Shown: in pieces, positions 28,703 to 37,267 of the stretch | Layout of the letters: every line of letters begins with the position of its first letter | How positions within the stretch are numbered: position 1 is the stretch's first letter | DNA from: Flavobacteriaceae bacterium | GTDB taxonomy: Bacteria; Bacteroidota; Bacteroidia; Flavobacteriales; Flavobacteriaceae | Reading direction: 5' to 3' | DNA: 64,000 bases | Assembly (NCBI GenBank): GCA_017858055.1 | Contig: JAFMCA010000002.1 | Span: 42,263-106,262 of the forward strand | Notes under the pieces: model-generated | What the model saw: the letters and a program-made list of their open reading frames with translations, nothing else | Database searches by the model: none | Told to the model about the DNA's origin: nothing | Program-made: the position numbers and the translations under genes

Positions 28703-29461
28703 ATGATTCAAAAACCAATTTTAATTTTCCTATTGATGAGTCTGATGATAAGCTCGTGTACTCCTTCCAAGAACCTTTTGGTGATCGGTCATCGAGGAGC
28801 TCGAGGGCATTTGGCTGAAAACACTTTGCCCTCCATTGCCAAGGCATTAGAGCTTGGAGTAGATGGTATTGAGATTGATGTGTTTCGCTGTGCTAGTGAG
28901 GAATTGGTCGTTTTTCACGATCAAACCCTGGAGAAATTAACCAATGCCACAGGCTATATTGAGCAACTTGACTTGGATTCCATACGGAACATTGAGGTTT
29001 TAAACGGATTTACCATTCCTACTTTGGAGGAAGTGCTGAACCTGATTAATGGGAGGGTGATGTTAAACATTGAATTGAAAGGTTCACAAACTGCAATTTT
29101 AACGGATCAAATGCTCCAAACCTTTTTTGAAAAGGAAACCTGGTCAGCAGAAAAAATCTTGATTTCAAGTTTTGATTGGGAGGAATTAAAACTTTTTTAC
29201 GAAGTCAATCAAAAGGTACCTATTGCCATTTTAACCGAAGATGATCCCCTGGATGCTTTGCCTATTGCGAAGGAACTCAATGCGGTAGCAATCAATCCGA
29301 ATTACAAATCCTTGAACAAGGAAAACCTCACCAAAATTCACAAAAAGGGATTAAAAATATATCCGTGGACGGTCAATCAGCCCGAGGAGATCTCAGCTTT
29401 ACTTGCATTAGGGGTGGACGGAATAATCACAGATTTTCCAGAACGAGTACCCAAGAACTGA
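28703..29461 (+). CDS. Glycerophosphodiester phosphodiesterase, lipoprotein
   Basis: A 252-residue GDPD-family enzyme that cleaves glycerophosphodiesters to glycerol-3-phosphate and an alcohol. The lipobox is MISSCTPS near residue 19. The catalytic HRGARGHLAENTLPS starts near 29 and continues GVDGIEIDVF, with FHDQTLEKLTN supplying the metal and acid-base site; YPWTVNQPEE and GVDGIITDFP are typical C-terminal phrases. Its outer face location implies phosphate or glycerol scavenging. It converges with TspO. Confidence 0.92.
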   Translation: MIQKPILIFLLMSLMISSCTPSKNLLVIGHRGARGHLAENTLPSIAKALELGVDGIEIDVFRCASEELVVFHDQTLEKLTNATGYIEQLDLDSIRNIEVLNGFTIPTLEEVLNLINGRVMLNIELKGSQTAILTDQMLQTFFEKETWSAEKILISSFDWEELKLFYEVNQKVPIAILTEDDPLDALPIAKELNAVAINPNYKSLNKENLTKIHKKGLKIYPWTVNQPEEISALLALGVDGIITDFPERVPKN

Positions 29462-29475
29462 GACTTTTTTTCCGT

Positions 29476-29964
29476 TTAATTGAGATACCATACAGCTCCG
29501 TTAAGCAAAGTTGCGAAACTGACCCAAAGGAAATAGGGATAGAGTAAGTAGGCTGCTTTTTTGTCCACCAAACGAAACCAATAGATGGTTCGTTCTATCA
29601 AAATCAATAAAGTGATAATGACTAGGAGCCCCAGTAAAGGATTTCTTAAGCCAAAAAACACGAGAGACCACAAGCCATTGAAAATGAGTTGTGCCCCAAA
29701 ATGGTATAAAGCCGTTTTTCCCCAACGGTGTCTTTTTCCGTAATGCCAAACACTTCCCGCAGCCCATCCCATCAGGATATACAACAAGGTCCAAACGGGA
29801 GCAAACAGCCAATTGGGAGGCGAAAAAAATGGTTTTTCAAGACCAGCATACCAAGTGGGTATGGCTTGCTGGGTAACGATACTCGACAGAAAGCCTACAG
29901 CCAGTGATAGACTAACCCCGGAAAGGAGAGCAATAAAATAGGAAGCCGTTCTTTTTTTCATCAA
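29476..29964 (-). CDS. tspO: TspO/MBR family tryptophan-rich sensory protein
   Basis: A 162-residue, five-helix membrane protein of the TspO/peripheral benzodiazepine receptor family, which binds tetrapyrroles and is linked to porphyrin handling and stress. Family phrases: YAGLEKPFFSPPNWLFAPVWTLL (split), LYILMGWAAGSVW and FNGLWSLVFFGLRNPLLGL with the conserved Trp, and WVSFATLLNGAVWYLN. It is divergent from the mevalonate operon. Confidence 0.93.
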   Translation of the reverse strand: MMKKRTASYFIALLSGVSLSLAVGFLSSIVTQQAIPTWYAGLEKPFFSPPNWLFAPVWTLLYILMGWAAGSVWHYGKRHRWGKTALYHFGAQLIFNGLWSLVFFGLRNPLLGLLVIITLLILIERTIYWFRLVDKKAAYLLYPYFLWVSFATLLNGAVWYLN

Positions 29965-30029
29965 TGTAAATCTAGTGGAAATTTATGATTTCCAATAATC
30001 CAAGTTCATAACATTGCACTTGAAAACTG

Positions 30030-30037
30030 TATCTTTG
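30030..30037 (+). promoter_or_regulatory. Bacteroidota -7 element for the mevalonate operon
   Basis: TATCTTTG matches TAnnTTTG and ends only 6 bases before the mvaD ATG, so the transcript would have little or no 5' leader. No correctly spaced TTG -33 element is obvious. Confidence 0.5.
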
Positions 30038-30043
30038 TAGTCA

Positions 30044-31117
30044 ATGGATAGCAAGCACTTTATTTCTAGAAATTCAAACTCTCCCATTGCTTTTAACACG
30101 AAATGGGAAGCACCGAGCAACATTGCATTGATAAAATATTGGGGAAAAACGGAACCTCAAATTCCTAAAAATCCATCCTTGAGTTTTACGCTGTCCTCCA
30201 GTGTAACGACAACAGCGGTAACATTTACCCCAAACCCAGGGGCTACTTTCTCTTTTGAATTTGCTTTTGAAGGGGTTTTAAAACCGGACTTTCATCCGAA
30301 ATTAAACGTTTTTTTCAATCGAATCAAACCCTATATTCCTTGGATTGATTCCTATTCACTCAAAATTGAGAGTCGAAATTCTTTCCCTCACAGCAGCGGA
30401 ATTGCCTCCTCGGCTTCTGCTATGGCAGCCCTAAGTTTGTGTCTTCTGGATATGGAAAAAACACTATTTCCTGAACTAGATCCAACCTATTTTAATCAAA
30501 AAGCCTCCTTTTTAGCACGGCTCGGATCGGGAAGCGCGGCCAGAAGTATTGAAGGACCGCTTTGCTTTTGGGGAAAAAATAGTTGCAGAAAGGACAGTAG
30601 TGATCTGTATAGCACTCCTTTTGGACCCAGTCTAAACCCCATTTTTTCAACCTATCAAGACAGCATTCTATTGGTCGATAAAGGAAGTAAACAAGTATCG
30701 AGTACCCAAGGACATCAGTTGATGCACAACCATCCTTTTGCGGAAAAACGATTTATTCAAGCAAACCAAAATCTTAGTAAACTGGTTCCCCTTATGGAAG
30801 CGGGGGATTTGGAGGGCTTTATTGAAATTGTTGAAAGTGAAGCCTTGTCGCTGCATGCAATGATGATGACCTCCCTACCTTATTTTATTTTAATGCAGCC
30901 TCAAACACTGTCCATTATCCAGAAAGTTTGGGATTTCAGAAAAACTACTCAAACCCCCTTGTGTTTTACTTTGGATGCTGGGGCAAATGTTCATTTGCTT
31001 TACCCCAAACATACTCGAGAAAAGGTAGCGGCTTTTATCGAAGCAGAATTAGCCGATTTTTGTCAAAATCGACAATACCTCATTGACGCTGTTGGAAGCG
31101 GTGCTAAAAAAGTGTAA
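30044..31117 (+). CDS. mvaD: Diphosphomevalonate decarboxylase
   Basis: A 357-residue GHMP-superfamily enzyme that converts mevalonate diphosphate to isopentenyl diphosphate. The N-terminal SNIALIKYWGK near residue 28 and the phosphate loop PHSSGIASSASAMAALSL near 115 are diagnostic; GSGSAARSIEGP follows. It begins the isoprenoid operon mvaD-mevalonate kinase-UbiA. Use of the mevalonate pathway rather than the MEP pathway is typical of Flavobacteriaceae. Confidence 0.95.
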   Translation: MDSKHFISRNSNSPIAFNTKWEAPSNIALIKYWGKTEPQIPKNPSLSFTLSSSVTTTAVTFTPNPGATFSFEFAFEGVLKPDFHPKLNVFFNRIKPYIPWIDSYSLKIESRNSFPHSSGIASSASAMAALSLCLLDMEKTLFPELDPTYFNQKASFLARLGSGSAARSIEGPLCFWGKNSCRKDSSDLYSTPFGPSLNPIFSTYQDSILLVDKGSKQVSSTQGHQLMHNHPFAEKRFIQANQNLSKLVPLMEAGDLEGFIEIVESEALSLHAMMMTSLPYFILMQPQTLSIIQKVWDFRKTTQTPLCFTLDAGANVHLLYPKHTREKVAAFIEAELADFCQNRQYLIDAVGSGAKKV

Positions 31118-31142
31118 TTTTGAATCAGCGTTTTATTCAAAT

Positions 31143-32072
31143 ATGAAAGGACCCCTATTTTTTGCAAAAATCCTATTGTTTGGAGAATACGGAATCATTA
31201 AAGATTCCAAAGGACTTTCTATTCCCTATAACTTCTATCGGGGCGCGCTAAAAATCCCTGCAGAAGGGGATGATTTTGACCAAAATTCGAATCAAAAACT
31301 GAAAGATTTTGCGCTACACCTCCGTTCTTTAAGCCCTAAAATTGTAGAATTTGACTGGGAGAAATTAGAAAATGATTTAGCTCAAAACATGTATTTTGAC
31401 AGCAGTATTCCCCAGGGCTATGGGGTTGGCAGTAGCGGTGCGTTGGTTGCTGCAATCTACGACCAATACGCCAAATGCAAGATTACCGTTTTGGAGAACC
31501 TTACCAAAGAAAAATTGGGATACCTCAAAAAAGTTTTCAGTCAGATGGAATCTTTTTTTCATGGAAAATCTTCGGGTCTCGATCCTTTAAACAGTTATTT
31601 AAGCCTGCCCATTTTAATCCATTCTAAGGAAAATATACAAACCATTGGCATCCCATCACAGCACAGTAAAGGCAAAGGAGCTGTCTTTTTATTAGACAGT
31701 GGAAAGTCCGGAGAAACTGCACCTATGGTTTCTATGTTTATGGAAAACATGAAAAAAGAAGCCTTTAGTAACATGATGCGTGATCAGTTTATTAAATGCT
31801 CAGATGCTTGCGTAGAGGATTTTCTAAAAGGGAATATCAGTTCGCTTTTTAAAAATATCAAGGCACTTTCTGCTTTGGTTTTAACAAATTTCCAACCCAT
31901 GATTCCCGATGCTTTTCACCAGCTTTGGCTGCAGGGTATCGAATCCAACGATTACTATCTCAAACTCTGTGGCTCGGGTGGCGGGGGTTTTATTTTAGGT
32001 TTTGCTCAAGATTTTGAAAAAGCCAAAAAGTCCCTAAAACAATACCCCCTTGAGGTGGTTTATCACTTCTAA
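31143..32072 (+). CDS. Mevalonate kinase-like GHMP kinase
   Basis: A 309-residue GHMP kinase, N-terminus AKILLFGEYGI at about 7-17 and the ATP loop GYGVGSSGALVAAI near 97; the C-terminal motif is LKLCGSGGGGFILGFA. It most probably phosphorylates mevalonate, as the operon already has the decarboxylase, though phosphomevalonate kinase cannot be excluded. ATG 31143 was chosen because MKGPLFFAKILLFGE fits; 20 codons upstream would overlap mvaD. Confidence 0.87.
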   Translation: MKGPLFFAKILLFGEYGIIKDSKGLSIPYNFYRGALKIPAEGDDFDQNSNQKLKDFALHLRSLSPKIVEFDWEKLENDLAQNMYFDSSIPQGYGVGSSGALVAAIYDQYAKCKITVLENLTKEKLGYLKKVFSQMESFFHGKSSGLDPLNSYLSLPILIHSKENIQTIGIPSQHSKGKGAVFLLDSGKSGETAPMVSMFMENMKKEAFSNMMRDQFIKCSDACVEDFLKGNISSLFKNIKALSALVLTNFQPMIPDAFHQLWLQGIESNDYYLKLCGSGGGGFILGFAQDFEKAKKSLKQYPLEVVYHF

Positions 32073-32080
32073 AACACTCC

Positions 32081-32962
32081 ATGTCACTTTCGGATTTAAA
32101 CCAGCGTAGCCTACTCAAAATTTTGAGTTTGTTCAGTTTGGTTCGTGGGTACAACATCATTGTTTTGATACTGGCGCAGTATTTAACGGCGCGTTATATC
32201 CTTGCTCCACAAACTCCTTGGTCAGATTTCCTTTTCGACTTCAATTTTTTTGCGATTGTTTCCGCTTCTGCCTTTTCTACTGCAGCTGGGTATATTATCA
32301 ATAATTTCTACGATGGGGCAAAAGATCAAATCAACCGTCCTAAAAAATACATTCTAGAGCATGTAATTTCACAGCAAAATCAGCTGGTTTTTTATCTCAT
32401 TCTCAACATGATCGCCATTGTATTGGCTAGTGTCATTTCAATCCGTGTGGTCTTGTTTTTTCTCTTTTATATGAGCATGATTTGGTTGTACAGCAACACC
32501 ATCAAACGTTTGTTTTGGTTGAGCAATTTGTTTTCAGCCCTGTTAATGATCCTTCCTTTTTGGGCAATTACCTTATATTTTAAAAATTTTGACCCGATTA
32601 TTTTTTATCACGCTGCCTATTTGTTTTTTCTGATTTTAGCCCGTGACCTGATTAAAGATCTAGAAAATTTTAGGGGCGATTGGGTACAACGATACAAAAC
32701 TCTTCCCGTGGTCTTTGATCACGGCATCGCCAAAACCATGGTTTCTCTCTCGGTTTTGCTTTCATTTTTACCGACCTATACCTTGATTCAACAACCCTTA
32801 GGTTGGATGCGATACTTCTTTTGGGCAAGTATTCCTTTTTTGATTTTTGTTTTGATACATCTTTGGCTTGCCAAAAGCGAAAAGGCGTACCTTTGGTCCC
32901 ATAATTTTATTAAAATGTGGATTTTGATAGGCGTTCTCAGTATCGCTTTGATCTATCGCTAG
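32081..32962 (+). CDS. UbiA-family prenyltransferase (GGGP synthase-like)
   Basis: A 293-residue membrane prenyltransferase with about eight or nine helices. The first Asp-rich motif is NNFYDGAKDQINRPKK at about 88-103 and the second is DLIKDLENFRGD. In Bacteroidota these are annotated as geranylgeranylglycerol-phosphate geranylgeranyltransferase-like, but other UbiA roles such as menaquinone or heme prenylation are not excluded. It lies 8 bases after the mevalonate kinase gene, consistent with consumption of the pathway's isoprenoid product. Confidence 0.85.
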   Translation: MSLSDLNQRSLLKILSLFSLVRGYNIIVLILAQYLTARYILAPQTPWSDFLFDFNFFAIVSASAFSTAAGYIINNFYDGAKDQINRPKKYILEHVISQQNQLVFYLILNMIAIVLASVISIRVVLFFLFYMSMIWLYSNTIKRLFWLSNLFSALLMILPFWAITLYFKNFDPIIFYHAAYLFFLILARDLIKDLENFRGDWVQRYKTLPVVFDHGIAKTMVSLSVLLSFLPTYTLIQQPLGWMRYFFWASIPFLIFVLIHLWLAKSEKAYLWSHNFIKMWILIGVLSIALIYR

Positions 32963-32974
32963 GAACTAAAGAAA

Positions 32975-33742
32975 ATGAAGCCAAGTAAAGACGCTCCCAA
33001 AATAAATAAAGCTCCCAATAAAGCCAAATCTGCGGACCGAGTTCGCCTCAATAAATATTTATCCAATGCCGGGATTTGCTCCCGTCGTGAAGCCGATGAA
33101 AATATTAAAATGGGGCTGGTACAGGTCAATGGAAAAGTAGTGACAGAAATGGGGTATCAAGTAGGACCTACCGATGAGGTAAAATTTGACGGTTCCCGCA
33201 TACAGAAAATCCCCCCCGTTTATATTTTACTTAATAAACCCAAAGGGTTTGTGGCTACAGCACACGGAAATGTTACCAAAAAATCCGTTCAAGAATTAGT
33301 CCGCACAGCTTCTAAAGCGATTCTTCCTCCGATTGGGGATATGGGAAGACCCATGACCGGGCTCCTCTTGTTCACCAACGACGTAGAGTTGCATAAAAAA
33401 TTAAGCCAGTCCACCTCCATTTCGATGGTTTATCAAGTGACGCTGGAACAAAGTGTAACGCATGAAATGATCGAACAACTCAAAAATGGACAAATGGTTT
33501 TTGAGAAGCATGTAAAAATAAATTCCATCAGTCATTTGGAGGGCAAATCAAAAAACGAAATTGGCATCGAAGTGCATTCTCTAAGCCCAGGGGTGTTGAT
33601 TAAATTGTTTGAAGCCGTAGGACTAAAAGTGATTCATTTGGATCGGGTAACTTTTGGTGGGTTGACCAAAAAAGATTTACCTAGAGGAATATGGAGAAAA
33701 CTCAGTAGTAAAGAAGTTGGGTTTTTGAAAATGCTCCCCTAA
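32975..33742 (+). CDS. RluB/RsuA-like protein lacking the catalytic Asp
   Basis: A 255-residue protein with an S4 RNA-binding domain (RLNKYLSNAGICSRREADENI at about 24-44, in two parts) and a pseudouridine synthase fold (LLNKPKGFVATAHGN near 85). The active motif of the family is GRLDxxTxGLLLFTND with the Asp nucleophile; here residues 121-129 read GDMGRPMTG, so the Asp position is Gly 124. The rest of that motif (GLLLFTND) is intact. It may bind rRNA without catalysing, or act differently. Its 3' end overlaps the convergent GT-C gene by 66 bases. Confidence 0.8.
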   Translation: MKPSKDAPKINKAPNKAKSADRVRLNKYLSNAGICSRREADENIKMGLVQVNGKVVTEMGYQVGPTDEVKFDGSRIQKIPPVYILLNKPKGFVATAHGNVTKKSVQELVRTASKAILPPIGDMGRPMTGLLLFTNDVELHKKLSQSTSISMVYQVTLEQSVTHEMIEQLKNGQMVFEKHVKINSISHLEGKSKNEIGIEVHSLSPGVLIKLFEAVGLKVIHLDRVTFGGLTKKDLPRGIWRKLSSKEVGFLKMLP

Positions 33743-35035
33743 CGAACCTTTAAACAGTTCCCAAAATAAAACCCCATAAACGGTACTGTAGGCCGTGATT
33801 TGCCAAAAAAGGGACTCCTTGAACCCTTCGGAGCCATAGGCGGTATAACTCCAAAATACCACCAAACTCCATACGATCGGGTAGGCATAACCGCTTAGAA
33901 TTCCTAAAAAAAGGAGATTGATAATATACCAAGGGTGCACCGTTGTTGCTATAAAAAAATAACTACTTAAGATAAAAAGCAGACTTTTGAGGACCGACTG
34001 TGGATTTCTGTTGGAACGTAAGAAGCTGAACATCAAAACAAAGCCCATCACGATAAAGGGGGTAACTGCTCCCACTTGCCGAATGATATTATAGCCTTTT
34101 ATTTGGTAGCCAAGGGCTCGGATAATGTTGTAGATACTCCCATTAAACTCAAAAGTCGTAAACCACAATTGAAGCGTTTCTTGATAATGCGCAGCCATGC
34201 TCCCCTCCCAAAAAGGAGTCCAAATAAGGAGGGAGACAAAAAGTAAAGCAGTGCAATTGTAGAGAAAACGTTTGCCACCCAAAAACCTGTAAAAAACGGG
34301 AAGGAATAAAAGGGGAATAAGTTTAAGGGCTATGGCTAGTCCCATAAAAACACCCGCCCACCCAGCTTTTTTTTGAAAAAGGAACAACAAGCCAAGAAGC
34401 GTAAACGTGAGCATCAAACTTTCCCCGTGAAGATTTCCTATTCCTTCTACAATCACCAAAGGATTTAAAAAATACCAAGCGAGAAGGACTGGATCCAGGT
34501 TCAACTGAAGGAGCAACTTTCGACCTACAAAAAACAACCCCAGCTCCCCAATAAAATAGGCCATCCGCAGGACAAATACCCCATCACTAAGGTCTTCTCC
34601 ATGGGCAAGTGCAGCGAGTTTAAAAAGGAATTGACTGGCAGGAGGATAATTGGAAAAGTTGCCAGCACTCAAACTTCCCATTTTTTCATACAACAGCATC
34701 GCATCGGGAAAACCGACAACAGAGATGAGTTCATTTGGGGTATGGAGGTAGGGATTGATGCCGATGAGTTGCAGCTGTCCATCCCATAAATAGCGATAAA
34801 AATCTTGTGAAAGTTCGGGGAGATGATCAAAAAAAACGAGCCTACAAAGGATTCCGACTAGGAGCACACCACCCAGCGTGCTGTAGGCTTTAATCCAAAA
34901 CCAAAGCAATACAAAAAGTCCTGAATACACACTGAGCAGCAGTACCGTTTCCGAGCGACTTACCGTACTTGCCAAGGTATAAAATCCGAGTAGGATTAAA
35001 ATGGGAATCACATAACGGGGAAGTTGCTGAAGCAT
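33677..35035 (-). CDS. Polytopic GT-C-like glycosyltransferase (mannosyltransferase-like)
   Basis: A 452-residue integral membrane protein with roughly a dozen hydrophobic segments. The extracytoplasmic loop after the second helix carries LSQDFYRYLWDGQL and NPYLHTPNEL, where an acidic residue is the expected GT-C catalytic base; GNLHGESLMLTF and ALKLIPLLFLP follow. Such enzymes use polyprenyl-phosphate sugars. It is last in the minus-strand glycan/arsenosugar array, immediately after a GT2 gene (stop and start adjacent). The acceptor is unknown. Confidence 0.78.
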   Translation of the reverse strand: MLQQLPRYVIPILILLGFYTLASTVSRSETVLLLSVYSGLFVLLWFWIKAYSTLGGVLLVGILCRLVFFDHLPELSQDFYRYLWDGQLQLIGINPYLHTPNELISVVGFPDAMLLYEKMGSLSAGNFSNYPPASQFLFKLAALAHGEDLSDGVFVLRMAYFIGELGLFFVGRKLLLQLNLDPVLLAWYFLNPLVIVEGIGNLHGESLMLTFTLLGLLFLFQKKAGWAGVFMGLAIALKLIPLLFLPVFYRFLGGKRFLYNCTALLFVSLLIWTPFWEGSMAAHYQETLQLWFTTFEFNGSIYNIIRALGYQIKGYNIIRQVGAVTPFIVMGFVLMFSFLRSNRNPQSVLKSLLFILSSYFFIATTVHPWYIINLLFLGILSGYAYPIVWSLVVFWSYTAYGSEGFKESLFWQITAYSTVYGVLFWELFKGSLGEHFQKPNFFTTEFSPYSSR

Positions 35036-36544
35036 TTACTGGGGTTGTCTTAATCCAAAGATAGAAATACTAGCAAATCCAATAAACAACAACAGATGAA
35101 ATGGGAATAACCCAAAATCACCTCCGTTAGAAACCGTAAAAGCACTGTACAAACCAAATAAAAAATAAAGTGCAAATCCCCCCTCAATATAGGTATAAAC
35201 CGACCTTTTTTTGGACGAATAGGATTCGGTATTCACTGCTTTTGTATCTGCATAAATGTTGTATTTCGGGGTTCGTACAAAGGGGCTTTTTTTTCCAAAA
35301 TGACCTTCTAACACAGCTATTGAATTATGTATGGAAAAGCCCATCACCAAGGCGTAAAATAGAATAAAACGCTGAGTATACTTCACAAAAGAAGGCAGTC
35401 CGTTTCCGTAGAGATACCGATGGACAAACCAATAACAAGTGTAGAAAATCAACGTACTTAATACAAACAAGCTCCCCAAATGGTAAAGGAAGGACAGTGC
35501 GGGAAAGTGAGCTTTGATATACAATATTGGTACACTCAGCAGGGCGACGAGGAGTACACAGAGAAACATACTGCTATTCAATAAATGAATCAAGGCGTTG
35601 AATTTCACCCCTAGGGGGTGTTTTTTTGAAGAGAATACACGGAGAATCATTTTCTGAAAATTTTCAGCTCCCCCCTTGTTCCAACGAAACTGTTGTGATC
35701 GTATGGCTTCAAGAGTAACGGGAAGTTCGGCAGGAGTAACGACTTCCTCCAAAAAAACAAAGTTCCATTCTTTCAGTTGGGCCCGATAGCTCAAATCCAA
35801 ATCCTCAGTTAGGGTATCTCCTTCCCAATTTCCGGCATCCAAAATGCAGGTTTTTCTCCAAATTCCTGCGGTTCCATTAAAGTTGATAAAGTGGTGCTGC
35901 TGGTTTCTCCCAATCTGTTCTAAAATAAAATGGGCATCCAATGCAAAAGCCTGAACACCAGTCCAAAGGGAGTAGTTTTGGTTAAGATGTCCCCAACGGG
36001 TTTGGACCACCCCGACTTTCGGATCATTAAAATGAGGAACCGTTTTTAATAGCCAATCGGATTCGGGTAAAAAATCGGCATCAAAAATGGCAATAAACGA
36101 ACCCGTAGCGTTTTTTAACCCTTCTTTTAACGCCCCTGCTTTAAATCCCGATCTGTTGGAACGGTGGAGGTGTACCATCGGAATCCCTTGTGTTTGATAC
36201 TCGGCAACCAGCTTCTGAGTAATCGCTAAGGAGTCGTCGGTACTATCGTCCAAAACTTGAATTTGAAGCTTGTCTCGGGGATAGTCCAATTCGCTAATGC
36301 ATTTGAGCAAACGCGCGACCACATAGCGTTCGTTATAGATGGGCAACTGAACGGTGACCTGGGGGAAGTCGTTTTCGGAGAAGGGAGGTGTGCCCTTAGG
36401 GTTCTTTTTTAGATAACGCAGCAAATAACGCAACATATTCAGTTGGGTTAAACTGTAGATCAAAATAAGGACAAGACAAAAGCCGTACAGACTGAGGGTG
36501 AGATAGACGAGGATCGTGAGTAAAGGAGCGGTCGTTATTTCCAT
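35036..36544 (-). CDS. Membrane GT2, cellulose synthase-like
   Basis: A 502-residue processive-type glycosyltransferase. A helix at the N-terminus is followed by the GT2 domain with PIYNERYVVARLL, DDSTDDSL, FDADFLPESDWL, TEDLDLSYR and QQFRWNKGG (the QxxRW motif), then four or five C-terminal membrane helices. The family includes cellulose synthase, glucomannan and glucosyltransferase enzymes; the sugar cannot be read off. ATG 36544 overlaps the upstream GT2 stop by 10 bases. Nine further in-frame codons extend to a second ATG at 36571. Confidence 0.88.
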   Translation of the reverse strand: MEITTAPLLTILVYLTLSLYGFCLVLILIYSLTQLNMLRYLLRYLKKNPKGTPPFSENDFPQVTVQLPIYNERYVVARLLKCISELDYPRDKLQIQVLDDSTDDSLAITQKLVAEYQTQGIPMVHLHRSNRSGFKAGALKEGLKNATGSFIAIFDADFLPESDWLLKTVPHFNDPKVGVVQTRWGHLNQNYSLWTGVQAFALDAHFILEQIGRNQQHHFINFNGTAGIWRKTCILDAGNWEGDTLTEDLDLSYRAQLKEWNFVFLEEVVTPAELPVTLEAIRSQQFRWNKGGAENFQKMILRVFSSKKHPLGVKFNALIHLLNSSMFLCVLLVALLSVPILYIKAHFPALSFLYHLGSLFVLSTLIFYTCYWFVHRYLYGNGLPSFVKYTQRFILFYALVMGFSIHNSIAVLEGHFGKKSPFVRTPKYNIYADTKAVNTESYSSKKRSVYTYIEGGFALYFLFGLYSAFTVSNGGDFGLFPFHLLLFIGFASISIFGLRQPQ

Positions 36545-37230
36545 CCTGAAAAATAAAAAGTTCCAATCCATTTTAAAATTTTATAGCCTGCAAAGAGTGT
36601 TCCTTTTACCGTTCCAGAAACTTTAGAGACGCCTATTCGCTTGCGATAGTGCACTGGGATTTCAGCATAGGGTAGTTTCCTTCTTAAAATTTTTAATTGC
36701 ATTTCCACGGTCCATCCATACGTTTGGTCTTTCATTTGGAGACTTTGGAGGGTTTCCCAGCGAATGGCACGAAAGGGTCCTAAATCTGAAAATCGACTCT
36801 GATACAGATAACGCATTAAGGTACATGCCAAAGCATTTCCGAAAATTTGCTGTGGAGTAAGCGCTCCTTTTTCACGTAAAGAGTTGACTCGAGCCCCCAG
36901 AGAAAAATCGACTTTTCCCGATAAAATTGGGGCTATAATTTTATCCAATTCCTCTGGAAAATCAGAGTAATCTCCATCTAAAAACACCACGATATTCGGA
37001 GGATTTTGTTCTAAAAAAGCCATTCCTTTTAAACAGGCGTAGCCATAGCCTTTCCGCGATTCATGAACGACTATCGCCTTGTGTTTCTTCGCTTCAGCTG
37101 CTGTTCCGTCCGTGGAATTGTTATCGATTACAACGACCTCAGTTACACTTTGGGGGAGGGCGGCAATCACCTGGCCGATAGAGCGCACTTCGTTATAGGC
37201 AGGAATAAGAACGGCAATTCGTGTCATCAT
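36535..37230 (-). CDS. Glycosyltransferase family 2 (DPM/UDP-glucose:polyprenol type)
   Basis: A 231-residue GT2 enzyme with IAVLIPAYNEVRSIGQVI, VVIDNNSTDGTA and VFLDGDYSDFPEE (metal-binding DxD). It ends in a short hydrophobic tail. It resembles YkcC/DPM1-like enzymes that load a sugar onto polyprenyl phosphate, which would supply the adjacent GT-C-like enzyme. Two tandem ATGs (37230 and 37227) are possible starts; the -7 promoter element just upstream favours the second. Confidence 0.88.
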   Translation of the reverse strand: MMTRIAVLIPAYNEVRSIGQVIAALPQSVTEVVVIDNNSTDGTAAEAKKHKAIVVHESRKGYGYACLKGMAFLEQNPPNIVVFLDGDYSDFPEELDKIIAPILSGKVDFSLGARVNSLREKGALTPQQIFGNALACTLMRYLYQSRFSDLGPFRAIRWETLQSLQMKDQTYGWTVEMQLKILRRKLPYAEIPVHYRKRIGVSKVSGTVKGTLFAGYKILKWIGTFYFSGWK

Positions 37231-37233
37231 CGC

Positions 37234-37241
37234 CAAAGATA
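37234..37241 (-). promoter_or_regulatory. -7 element for the three-gene glycosyltransferase unit
   Basis: TATCTTTG (minus strand) is a perfect TAnnTTTG match that ends 3 bases before the first ATG of the GT2 gene. It would give a leaderless mRNA and an internal promoter within the array. No -33 element is clear. Confidence 0.45.
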
Positions 37242-37267
37242 CTGAACCTCAGAAGAAAAATAGAGGG

